The position numbers and the translations under genes were made by a program. Source: Rhodospirillaceae bacterium (GTDB taxonomy: Bacteria; Pseudomonadota; Alphaproteobacteria; CADEGL01). From it: a stretch of DNA of 24,963 nt. Under the pieces are notes generated by a model. That model had not been told where the DNA came from. It did not search any database and worked only from the letters and a program-made list of their open reading frames with translations. Positions 1 to 6,772 of this stretch are shown here, piece after piece. The DNA is taken from assembly GCA_018699755.1 (NCBI GenBank), contig JABIRQ010000469.1, forward strand, positions 1 to 24,963. Reading direction: 5' to 3'. Numbering within the stretch: position 1 is the stretch's first letter; every line of letters starts with the position of its first letter.

Positions 1-210
1 CGGCAGAGCGATCACCCCGAGGGACGCCAATTGCGGATCAAGCGCATGCGGACCATGCGCGCGCGTGGCCGGACTGGCCGGCGCCGGCAGGCCGGACATG
101 GCATTCGCGCCGAGCACCACGGCAAACCCGAGCGTGGCAGCCCGCAAAACGGCGGGAGTCAGAATCAATTTGGTCCAACGCAACGGTGCGCCGAGATTCG
201 CTGCCGGCAT
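1..210 (-). CDS. N-terminal part of an unidentified exported or membrane-anchored protein (runs off the left edge)
   Basis: An open minus-strand frame of 70 codons starts at the ATG at 208-210 and remains open to the first base of the window. Residues about 10-40 form a basic stretch followed by a hydrophobic segment (VLRAATLGFAVVLGANA) and then an Ala/Pro-rich stretch. This pattern looks like a signal peptide or membrane anchor followed by a periplasmic linker. The ribosome site before the ATG is weak, and the frame also stays open further upstream without an ATG, GTG or TTG that I trust. I do not recognise the family, because too little of the mature protein is visible. Overlapping frames are also open here, as is common at this GC content, so the hydrophobic leader is the main argument for this one. 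Confidence 0.45.
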   Translation of the reverse strand, partial: MPAANLGAPLRWTKLILTPAVLRAATLGFAVVLGANAMSGLPAPASPATRAHGPHALDPQLASLGVIALP

Positions 211-343
211 GTCGATTTTTCTGCCCAGTCCCCGGGTGACGAGATAGTTCCTTGGCGGAACGCCCCTCCGCTTTGAGGTCAGAAAATGCTTGAGACGGCA
301 ACCATTGTCAATCTCTTAAAGCGCTGTGATACATAAGAAATTA

Positions 344-1105
344 CTATCTTGGCGCAATTGCCTCAGTCACCGGATCGGCAATGGCAACGCGGTTGTGGCC
401 GACGTCCTTGACGGCGTAGAGCGCCCGATCCGCCGCAGCCAGAAGCGCCTCGCCATCCTCCCCGTTCTCCGGAAAGGCGCCAATACCGGCGCTGATCGTC
501 AACTCGACGAATTCCTCGCCACCGACCGGAATCGGTGAGGCCGCGACGGCCCGCAGGATGCGTTCGGCGATCGTGGCGGCGCCCGTCCGGCCGGTATGCG
601 GCAGCACCAGAACGAATTCGTCGCCGCCGTACCGGGCCACGACGTCGGAGCCGCGGGTGTGCTCTGTGAGATGGGCGGCGATCGCGAAGATCGCGGCATC
701 CCCCGCGGCGTGACCATGGCGGTCGTTGACCGCCTTGAAGCGATCGATATCCAGGATGACCACGGCGAGGTGGTCGCCGTGACGGCGGGCGCGCGCGGTT
801 TCCTCCGCCAAGCGTTCGAACAGGGCGCGGCGATTGTACAGCCCGGTCGCCGGGTCGCGCAGAACCAGTTCCTCCAGGGCCGCGATGCTGCGTTCCAACT
901 GCGCGACGGTCGCCGATTCGTCGTCCGTCCGCTCGTCGCCGCGCCGAGCCGGCCATGATGCGGCAAGCAGCGCGGCGAATCCCGCAACCAGCAGAAGCAA
1001 CGGCCAGGCCCCGTCCGCGCCCGCGGTCCACGCCAGGTAGGCCAGCGCGCTCATTGCGAGGGCGGCAACCGCCCAGGCTGCGAGGTTGAAGAGATGCACG
1101 TTCAT
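344..1105 (-). CDS. Membrane-anchored diguanylate cyclase (GGDEF domain)
   Basis: This 253-residue protein should make cyclic di-GMP from two GTP at the inner membrane. Two hydrophobic segments (about residues 5-28 and 34-51) are followed by a short linker and one GGDEF domain (about 80-245). The active-site signature GGDEF is intact at 160-164. The metal-binding stretch ILDIDRFKAVND is present near 118-129. An RxxD inhibitory site (RGSD, 151-154) lies five residues before GGDEF, so product feedback inhibition is likely. There is no recognisable extracytoplasmic sensor; the membrane part is very short. The gene is divergent from the large sensor gene at 1196, and the 90 bp between their starts probably holds both promoters. 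The start ATG at 1103-1105 gives a sensible leading membrane helix. Family assignment is firm; the input signal is unknown. Confidence 0.93.
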   Translation of the reverse strand: MNVHLFNLAAWAVAALAMSALAYLAWTAGADGAWPLLLLVAGFAALLAASWPARRGDERTDDESATVAQLERSIAALEELVLRDPATGLYNRRALFERLAEETARARRHGDHLAVVILDIDRFKAVNDRHGHAAGDAAIFAIAAHLTEHTRGSDVVARYGGDEFVLVLPHTGRTGAATIAERILRAVAASPIPVGGEEFVELTISAGIGAFPENGEDGEALLAAADRALYAVKDVGHNRVAIADPVTEAIAPR

Positions 1106-1195
1106 GATCGAGAAAGTTTTACCCCTTTATCTGTCCGACGACCAATACAGTTGCGCGCCGCTTCGAGCGCCGCGCCATCCGGCACCGGTTGCACT

Positions 1196-3298
1196 ATGGA
1201 CGCCTTGGGAATTCGAGCCGCGATTTCAAACCTTCGCCCAACCCTCGGGGTCCTGGGATTGAGCGTTGCCGTTTTGATCGCGTTGGCGTTGGGTGTTGCC
1301 GGAATCGTGCATTTTGCCGCGGCGGAACGGTCGCGTGCGCTGCGGGATTGGCAGGTCCGGCTGTCGATCGTCGCGGATGGCCGCTTCGATGCCGTGGACC
1401 GTTGGCTCGACGACCAATTCGCGACCCTGGGCGGGTTGGCCGAAAACGCGTCGCTGCAGATCTACCTGACCGAGATCCGGGCCGCCGGGGGAGAGGCCGC
1501 GGTCGCGACCGACGCCCTTGGCCAGATCGCCTATCTCGAAACCCTTCTTGAAGTTACCGCCGAGAGGAGCGGCTTCCGGCCCGCCCGGAACGGCCGCGCC
1601 TTGCCGGCGAATGTCGAGCGGACGGGTGGCGGCCTGGCCCTGCTCGATCAGTCCGGCGCCCCCGTCGCGGCGACCGAAGGCTTTCCGTCGCTGGGCGGAG
1701 AGTTCGGCCAGTTCGTCGCGGCGGCCGACAAAGGGGAAGCGGCTGTGCTCGATCTGCGGCGCGCGGTGCAGGGACGGCTGGTCATGGCCTTCCTGGTCCC
1801 GATCTTTGCCGTCCAGGGGGACGGCCCGGCCGACCGTGTCGGCAGCGCCCTTGCGGTCAAGGAGGTCGCGGAGGAGCTGTTCCCCCTGCTCTCTCAGCCT
1901 GGCGAGGCCGCGCGCACGGCCGAAACCCTGTTGGTGCGCGCGCGCGCCGGCCAGGTCGAATACCTCTCGCCCCTGGCCGACGGCAAGCCGGCCCTTGCCT
2001 TGCGCCTCTCGGCCGCGACCGAAGGCCTTGCGGCCGCCTTCGCGCTGCGCGAACCGGGCGCTTTCGCCATTCTGCGCGACTATGCCGGGGAGGAAGTTCT
2101 GGCGACCAGCCGCGCCTTCCAGCGCGTGCCCTGGACGCTGGTTCGCAAGATATCGCGGGCCGAGGCCCTGGGCGCCGAGGACGCTCGCCTGCTGCGCCTG
2201 ACGGTCGGGCTGTTTCTCCTGATGGCCCTCGTCGTGGCGGCCTTCCTCGCGGTTTGGCGGCATGGAGCGTCGCGCCGGGCGGCGGCGGCGGCGACCCGCC
2301 ATCGCGATCTCGCCACGCGCTACGAGGCGCTGGAACGGCTGGCCCGGTTGGTCACCGACAGCCAGCCCAATATCGTCTTCATCGCGGATGCCGAGGGCCG
2401 CGTGCGCTTCGCCAACAAGGCCGCGGCGGAGGCCGCGCGCATGGAGCCGCGAGATCTGCTCGACAAGAGCCTGGCCAGCCTGCTCGGCGCGGCCGAGGCG
2501 GAGCGCTATCTCGCCGGCAACCGCACGGCCCTGGAGGAGGGACGAATCGTCCTGCGGGTCGACCGGACGGGCGAGGCGGAGGAACGGCGGGTGCGCCAGG
2601 TCCTCCATATCCCGATCGCCGAATCCGCGATCCTGCCGCGCGGGGCCCTGGTGGTGGATCAAGACATTTCCGACGCGGTGGCCGAGCGGGAACGGCGCGA
2701 GCGCACGTTGCAGGAACTGGTTCGCACCCTGGTCGATGTTGTCGATCAGCGCGATCCTCACGCCGCGCGCCATTCCCGCCGCACCGGCCTGTTGGCCGGC
2801 GCCATCGCCCGCGAGATGGGCCTGGCTTCGGTCCTGGTCGAGACGGCTGAGACGGCCGGGCGGCTGACCAACCTGGGCAAGATCCTGGTCTCGGAATCGG
2901 TCCTGACCAAGGAGGACAACCTGACGGCGGCCGAGGTCGCGCGAGTGCGGGCCGGCATCCGGACCAGCGCCGACCTGCTGGAAGGTATCGAGTTCGATGG
3001 CCCGGTGGTCGAGACCCTGCGCCAGGTGCAGGAACGCTGGGATGGCGCGGGCCAGCCGGACGGCCGGGCGGGCGAGGCGATCCTGGTCACGGCGCGGATC
3101 GTCGCCGTGGCGAATGCTTTCGTCGCCCTGATCAGCCCACGGGCCCATCGCCCGGCCCTCGATATCGACAGGGCGCTGGCCGGCATGCTCGACCAGATCG
3201 GCGGCGCCTACGACCGCGCGGTCGTAGGGGCCCTGGTCAACTATATGGACAACCGCGAAGGCCGCGCGGCCTGGACGGAGGTGGCGCAGCCGGCCTGA
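1196..3298 (+). CDS. Membrane sensor with periplasmic domain, PAS and degenerate HD-GYP-like output
   Basis: A 700-residue inner-membrane signalling protein. TM1 is at about 17-40, followed by a large periplasmic sensor region (41-333, probably Cache-like), TM2 (334-354), a PAS domain (about 383-495, with VFIADAEGRVRFANKAA) and a C-terminal HD-GYP-like domain (about 507-685). The output domain has lost its catalytic residues. The HDIGK motif reads TNLGK (558-562), the HHERWDGxGYP motif reads VQERWDGAGQP (611-621), and the ADxFDAL motif reads VANAFVAL. The family uses these His/Asp residues to hold the metals that hydrolyse cyclic di-GMP, so a binding or scaffolding role is more likely than phosphodiesterase activity. 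I chose the ATG at 1196 because it puts TM1 close to the N-terminus; the frame is open back to 1094, which would overlap the divergent cyclase gene. The divergent pairing suggests linked signalling. Confidence 0.85.
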   Translation: MDALGIRAAISNLRPTLGVLGLSVAVLIALALGVAGIVHFAAAERSRALRDWQVRLSIVADGRFDAVDRWLDDQFATLGGLAENASLQIYLTEIRAAGGEAAVATDALGQIAYLETLLEVTAERSGFRPARNGRALPANVERTGGGLALLDQSGAPVAATEGFPSLGGEFGQFVAAADKGEAAVLDLRRAVQGRLVMAFLVPIFAVQGDGPADRVGSALAVKEVAEELFPLLSQPGEAARTAETLLVRARAGQVEYLSPLADGKPALALRLSAATEGLAAAFALREPGAFAILRDYAGEEVLATSRAFQRVPWTLVRKISRAEALGAEDARLLRLTVGLFLLMALVVAAFLAVWRHGASRRAAAAATRHRDLATRYEALERLARLVTDSQPNIVFIADAEGRVRFANKAAAEAARMEPRDLLDKSLASLLGAAEAERYLAGNRTALEEGRIVLRVDRTGEAEERRVRQVLHIPIAESAILPRGALVVDQDISDAVAERERRERTLQELVRTLVDVVDQRDPHAARHSRRTGLLAGAIAREMGLASVLVETAETAGRLTNLGKILVSESVLTKEDNLTAAEVARVRAGIRTSADLLEGIEFDGPVVETLRQVQERWDGAGQPDGRAGEAILVTARIVAVANAFVALISPRAHRPALDIDRALAGMLDQIGGAYDRAVVGALVNYMDNREGRAAWTEVAQPA

Positions 3299-3317
3299 CC
3301 GCCGCGTTCGGCGGCAT

Positions 3318-3482
3318 TCAGGGTTCGAAGGCGATCTGGCAGGGTTCGAAGGCGAGCTGGACCCGGTCGCTTGCGAAGCGCGCGACGCCGAACTCGATCG
3401 GCCCGCCCCGCTCGTCGATATTGACCGCCTCGGTCTGAAGAACGGGGCGGGTCGCCGGCTGGCGCAGGGATCGGGCTTTGTC
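3318..3482 (-). pseudogene. C-terminal remnant of a GntR/HutC-family (PhnF-like) regulator
   Basis: The minus-strand frame ending at the stop at 3318-3320 encodes about 54 residues that match the end of a UTRA effector-binding domain: LRQPATRPVLQTEAVNID, then ERGGPIEFGV, then ASDRVQLAFEP. This is the typical last third of PhnF-type regulators. There is no helix-turn-helix domain upstream; an in-frame stop sits at 3501-3503. The gene is therefore a truncated relic. The last codons are duplicated by a 21-bp tandem repeat, giving AFEP twice. PhnF-like proteins normally repress phosphonate uptake or C-P lyase genes, which fits the phnCDE genes on the other side. Recognition is by eye from conserved residues, and I consider it likely. 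Confidence 0.65.
3319..3360. repeat. 21-bp tandem duplication (two copies, one mismatch)
   Basis: Positions 3319-3339 and 3340-3360 are adjacent copies of the same 21-bp unit differing at one base (gcgatctgg versus gcgagctgg). The unit is a whole number of codons and lies at the end of the GntR remnant, adding seven codons to its C-terminus. It looks like a recent slippage event in a gene no longer under selection. Confidence 0.85.
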
Positions 3483-3487
3483 CCCGC

Positions 3488-3652
3488 CTAGTCCGTGTAC
3501 TCATAAAACGGATCCAGGGCCTCGACGTAGGCGGCGCCGCCAGCGCCTCCTCCAGCCGCGCGGGATCGAAACCGTCGAGCGCTGGGCGTGCCGCCGGGCG
3601 GGGCATAATAGACGGCGTAGCGGGGCCGATCGGGCATGGTCGAAACCATCAT
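3488..3652 (-). pseudogene. Frameshifted, internally deleted DUF1045 (phosphonate metabolism) remnant; also a 54-codon ORF
   Basis: From the ATG at 3650-3652 the minus strand reads a short leader and then RYAVYYAPPGGTP, the usual N-terminus of DUF1045 proteins found in phosphonate operons. Immediately after, a different frame reads ALDGFDPARLEEALAAP, which matches a segment normally found some 20-30 residues further on in the same family. This indicates a small deletion and a frameshift. The first frame happens to stay open to a stop at 3488-3490, ending AYVEALDPFYEYTD, whose origin I cannot place. The remnant abuts the PhnF-like remnant at 3482, suggesting that a larger phosphonate locus collapsed by deletion. 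It could instead be expressed as a new small protein, but the two-frame homology argues for decay. Confidence 0.55.
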
Positions 3653-3850
3653 GGGAATGAAACCTGGCGGCGACGGTGCTCCCGGTTTGCCGCGCCGAGG
3701 TGCCGCCGGTCAATCGTATTTCAACGAAATTTGCCCCTTGATTTGGGTTTCCTTGCCCGCGTTACGGACCTAGAACAAAAGCTTCAAGGGTGTGTCACCT
3801 CGCCGACACGTCCGGATGGTACTTCGCAGGTGTCGGTCGATGCCGCGCCA
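3653..3850 (+). other. Leader region upstream of phnC, no clear gene
   Basis: Together with the two remnants this makes a gap of about 550 bp with no intact gene. It holds a short inverted repeat, ATTTC-aac-GAAAT, and a second one, GTGTC (3792-3796) with GACAC (3805-3809). Either could be an operator. I could not find a convincing pair of PHO-box direct repeats. The phnC reading frame remains open back through this region without a good start. Confidence 0.35.
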
Positions 3851-4756
3851 ATGGTCATGACTATCCCTGATTGTCGTGCCGGGCCGACAAGAGAGACGGA
3901 GGTTTCGCTGCCCAACACGACAGCCATCGCCATTCGAGGCCTGACCAAGAGTTTCGGACGGGAGCGCGCCGCGCTCGACGACGTGTCCTTGGATATCGAG
4001 CAGGGGGAGATGGTCGCCCTGATCGGCGCTTCCGGTTCCGGAAAATCCACCTTGATCCGCCTGATCTCCGGGCTGCTTCGCGCCGATCGCAGGGCGGGCG
4101 CGGCCGCCGTCACCGTGCATGGCCGCCCCGTGCAGACCGGCGGCCGCCTCGCATCCAACGCCCAGGCGGTGCGCGGTGATATCGGCGTGATCTTTCAGCA
4201 GTTCAACCTGGTCGGGCGCCTCTCGCTACTGACCAATGTTCTGATCGGCGCCTTGGGCCATGTGCCGACCTGGCGCGGCACTCTGGGCCTGTTCGGGCGG
4301 GAGGAAAAGCGGCGCGCGATGGAGGCCCTGGCCCGAGTCGGCATGCACGAGCGAGCGGCCCAGCGCGCCTCGACCCTGTCCGGTGGGCAGCAGCAGCGCG
4401 GCGCGATCGCCCGCGCGCTGCTTCAGCGGGCGAAGGTGATCCTGGCGGACGAGCCGATCGCATCTCTCGATCCCGCCTCCGCCACGCGGGTGATGGAGGC
4501 ATTGTCCGAGATCAACCGGGACGACGGCATCACCGTGCTCGTTTCCCTGCATCAGGTCGACTACGCCATCCGCTACTGCCCACGCGCTATCGCGCTGCGC
4601 GACGGGCGGGTGGTCTACGACGGGCCGAGCACAGCCATCGACCGCGCCTTCCTCGAAGAGCTTTACGGCGCCGACAACGAAGAGCTGATCGTCGGCGAGG
4701 ATCGTCCGACCGCAGCCACGGGCGGGGAACGAACTTTGGCCGCAGTGGGCGGCTGA
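3851..4756 (+). CDS. phnC: Phosphonate-type ABC transporter ATP-binding protein PhnC
   Basis: This is the cytoplasmic ATPase of a phosphonate-type importer. From the ATG at 3851 the protein has 301 residues: Walker A GASGSGKST (about 59-67), Q-loop FQQFN (about 115), signature LSGGQQQRGA (177-186), Walker B VILADEP (196-202), and the H-loop in SLHQVDYAIRYCPR. That H-loop sequence, together with IASLDP, is typical of PhnC. The start is uncertain. Conserved sequence begins only at about AIAIRGLTKSF. A good Shine-Dalgarno sequence, GGAGG at 3898-3902, lies five bases before an in-frame CTG at 3908, whereas the ATGs at 3851 and 3857 have no clear ribosome site. The gene is first in phnC-phnD-phnE, with a 64-bp gap to phnD. 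The real ligand may be a phosphonate, phosphite or a related compound. Confidence 0.9.
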   Translation: MVMTIPDCRAGPTRETEVSLPNTTAIAIRGLTKSFGRERAALDDVSLDIEQGEMVALIGASGSGKSTLIRLISGLLRADRRAGAAAVTVHGRPVQTGGRLASNAQAVRGDIGVIFQQFNLVGRLSLLTNVLIGALGHVPTWRGTLGLFGREEKRRAMEALARVGMHERAAQRASTLSGGQQQRGAIARALLQRAKVILADEPIASLDPASATRVMEALSEINRDDGITVLVSLHQVDYAIRYCPRAIALRDGRVVYDGPSTAIDRAFLEELYGADNEELIVGEDRPTAATGGERTLAAVGG

Positions 4757-4820
4757 GCGCTCTGCCACCATCCTGTTCCCGCTGTCGCAACCGACCCGAG
4801 AAAACGAGAGGACCGCCCCG

Positions 4821-5852
4821 ATGATCCGCAGTAGTGTCGCCGCCCTCGGCATGCTCGCCGCGTCCGCCTTCGCGGACCCGGCAATGGCTGCCGAGGAGAT
4901 GCCCGACAAGATCAACTTCGGCATCATCGCCACTGTCACGACCCAGGCCCTCAAGGCCGAGTGGCAGCCCGTCCTCGACGACATGGAGAAGGCCCTCGGC
5001 ATCGAGGTCGAGGGTTTTTTCGCCACGGACTACGCCGGCATTATCGAGGCCATGCGCTTCGGCAAGGTGCAGGTCGCTTGGTTCGGCAATAAGTCGGCGA
5101 TCGAGGCGGTCGACCGCGCCGGCGCGGAGGTCTTCGCCCAGACCTCCGGTCTCGATTCCGACGGTAATCTCGATTTCGGCTATTACTCGCTGCTGATCAC
5201 CCACGCCGACAACACGGAACTCAACGCGCTGGCCGACGTCATCAAATGCGACCAGTCGCTCGACTTCGGCAACGGCGATCCGAACTCGACCTCCGGCTTC
5301 CTGGTGCCCAGTTATTACGTCTTCGCGGCGAACGACATCGATCCGAAGTTTTGCTATAAGACCGTGCGCAACGCCAACCACGGCGTCAATCTGATGTCCG
5401 TGGTTAACAAACAGGTCGACTTCGTGACCAACAACACCGAGGATCTTGCTCGCTTCAGGCAGCAGCAGCCCGAACTGGCCGAGAAGATCAAGATCATCTG
5501 GACCTCGCCGATGATCCCGAAAGACCCGATCACCTACCGGGCCGATCTGCCGAAGGAGCTGAAGGCCCAGATCAAGGTCTTCTTCCTCGGCTACGGTCGC
5601 ATGGGCGACAACATCGAGCAGGCGCGGGCGAACCTCAAGGCGTTCAGCGGCGGCTCCTGGCTGTTCTTCGATTCCTCGAACGCCCTGCTCTATCCGATCC
5701 GCGAGTTGGGATACTTCAAGGAGAAGCTGAACGTCGAGCAGGACGACAACCTTTCGGCCGAGGAGAAGAAAAAGCGCCTGACCGAGATCGAGAAGAAACT
5801 CGAGATCGTCCGCGTCCTGGCCAAATACCAAGGCGCGATCACGGTCGAATAG
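4821..5852 (+). CDS. phnD: Phosphonate-type ABC transporter substrate-binding protein PhnD
   Basis: A 343-residue periplasmic binding protein. An N-terminal signal peptide (cleavage probably after AMA, residue about 23) precedes a PhnD-type fold beginning INFGIIATVT. The phosphonate-pocket signature STSG is present at 156-159 within DPNSTSGFLVPSYY. The conserved HGVN (187-190) and the TNNTED stretch (203-208) are also present; equivalent residues bind the phosphonate group in characterised PhnD. Two cysteines (143 and 178) could form a disulfide. The C-terminus is charged and lysine-rich (SAEEKKKRLTEIEKKLE). The ATG at 4821 is preceded by GAGAGG at a good distance. It is the second gene of the phn operon, and a stable hairpin follows its stop codon, as often seen after binding-protein genes. 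Family is firm; the exact substrate is not determined. Confidence 0.92.
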   Translation: MIRSSVAALGMLAASAFADPAMAAEEMPDKINFGIIATVTTQALKAEWQPVLDDMEKALGIEVEGFFATDYAGIIEAMRFGKVQVAWFGNKSAIEAVDRAGAEVFAQTSGLDSDGNLDFGYYSLLITHADNTELNALADVIKCDQSLDFGNGDPNSTSGFLVPSYYVFAANDIDPKFCYKTVRNANHGVNLMSVVNKQVDFVTNNTEDLARFRQQQPELAEKIKIIWTSPMIPKDPITYRADLPKELKAQIKVFFLGYGRMGDNIEQARANLKAFSGGSWLFFDSSNALLYPIRELGYFKEKLNVEQDDNLSAEEKKKRLTEIEKKLEIVRVLAKYQGAITVE

Positions 5853-5863
5853 CCGCACGAGGC

Positions 5864-5881
5864 ACGGCGGCGGGCCGCCGT
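5864..5881 (+). terminator. GC-rich hairpin between phnD and phnE
   Basis: ACGGCGG pairs perfectly with CCGCCGT around a four-base loop (7-bp stem), 12 bases after the phnD stop. No run of T follows, so it is not a classical terminator. Such hairpins commonly stabilise the upstream binding-protein mRNA or partly reduce read-through to the permease. Confidence 0.5.
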
Positions 5882-5930
5882 AAGGTTTGGTGGTCTGTTC
5901 GCCGTTCGAATGGAGGAAGGAAAACCGCCC

Positions 5931-6740
5931 GTGATTCTCGCCTCGTCCCGCCGCGCCCCGGCCATCCCCCTACCCCGGCGGGATATCAAAAAATCCGTCT
6001 TTTATTATCTCGGGTGGGCCGCGTTTTTCGGCCTGCTCGCCGCATCCTGGGAAGGGGCCGATATGCGGCCCTACGACCTGATCGCCTACTCGGAAAATAT
6101 GGCGACCTTCCTCTCCGGCTTCTTCCCGCCGGATTTCCACAACATGGAACTGTTCTTCGACGAGATGATCGTCACGGTCCAGATTGCGGTCTGGGGCACC
6201 GTCCTGGCGATTCTATGGGCGATCCCCTTCGGCGTACTCTCGGCCGAGAATGTCGCGCCCTGGTGGGTCTACCAGCCGATTCGCCGGCTGATGGACGCGA
6301 CGCGCGCGATCAACGAGATGGTCTTCGCCATGCTCTTCGTGGTCGCCGTGGGCCTCGGCCCCTTCGCCGGCGTTCTCGCCCTTTGGATACACACCTTGGG
6401 GACTCTGGCCAAGCTGTTCAGCGAAGCAGTGGAGGCGATCGACCCGCGCCCGGTCGAGGGCATCCGGGCGACCGGCGGGACCCGGGTGCAGGAGGTCGTC
6501 TACGGCATCATCCCCCAGGTCCTGTCACTCTGGATCTCCTATTCCCTCTACCGATTCGAGGCCAATGTGCGCTCGGCCACCGTGCTCGGCATTGTCGGGG
6601 CGGGCGGCATCGGGCAGCTCCTGTGGGAATACATTCGCTCGTTCAACTACGCCGAGACCGCGGCCGTGCTGGTCGTCATCATTCTGACGGTCAGCATCAT
6701 CGACATGGCCTCCGCCCGCCTGCGCAAAATGTTCATCTGA
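5931..6740 (+). CDS. phnE: Phosphonate-type ABC transporter permease PhnE
   Basis: An inner-membrane permease of about 269 residues with roughly six hydrophobic helices. The binding-protein-dependent transport (EAA) loop is at about 176-193: EGIRATGGTRVQEVVYGI, followed by IPQV. This loop contacts the PhnC ATPase. The C-terminal helices contain VLGIVGAGGIGQLL, typical of PhnE. An ATG at 5910 is in frame, but a strong Shine-Dalgarno run (GGAGGAAGG, 5912-5920) sits inside that 5' end at the right distance for the GTG at 5931, so I prefer the GTG. This is the last phn gene; one permease probably acts as a homodimer. No phnG-M, phnW/X or phosphite dehydrogenase gene follows, so substrate breakdown must be encoded elsewhere. 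Confidence 0.9.
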   Translation: MILASSRRAPAIPLPRRDIKKSVFYYLGWAAFFGLLAASWEGADMRPYDLIAYSENMATFLSGFFPPDFHNMELFFDEMIVTVQIAVWGTVLAILWAIPFGVLSAENVAPWWVYQPIRRLMDATRAINEMVFAMLFVVAVGLGPFAGVLALWIHTLGTLAKLFSEAVEAIDPRPVEGIRATGGTRVQEVVYGIIPQVLSLWISYSLYRFEANVRSATVLGIVGAGGIGQLLWEYIRSFNYAETAAVLVVIILTVSIIDMASARLRKMFI

Positions 6741-6745
6741 CCCGC

Positions 6746-6772
6746 GCGGGGCGGAGGAGGTTCCGTCCCCGC
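6746..6772. terminator. Possible bidirectional terminator hairpin between phnE and the convergent M24 gene
   Basis: GCGGGG-CGGA pairs with TCCG-(T)-CCCCGC across a six-base loop: ten base pairs with one bulged T. It fills the 32-bp gap between two convergent stop codons. There is no T tract on either side, so its strength as an intrinsic terminator is uncertain. Confidence 0.45.

Noticed and set aside
1226..3148. 640-codon minus-strand frame
   Set aside because: It is the antisense shadow of the sensor gene: composition is typical of high-GC reverse frames and there are no recognisable motifs.
3781..3850. PHO box upstream of phnC
   Set aside because: There is one TGTCAC and an inverted GTGTC/GACAC, but no pair of 11-bp-spaced direct CTGTCAT-like repeats.
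4587..5858. 423-codon minus-strand frame opposite phnD
   Set aside because: Antisense shadow of phnD; Leu/Asp/Arg-rich without domain features.
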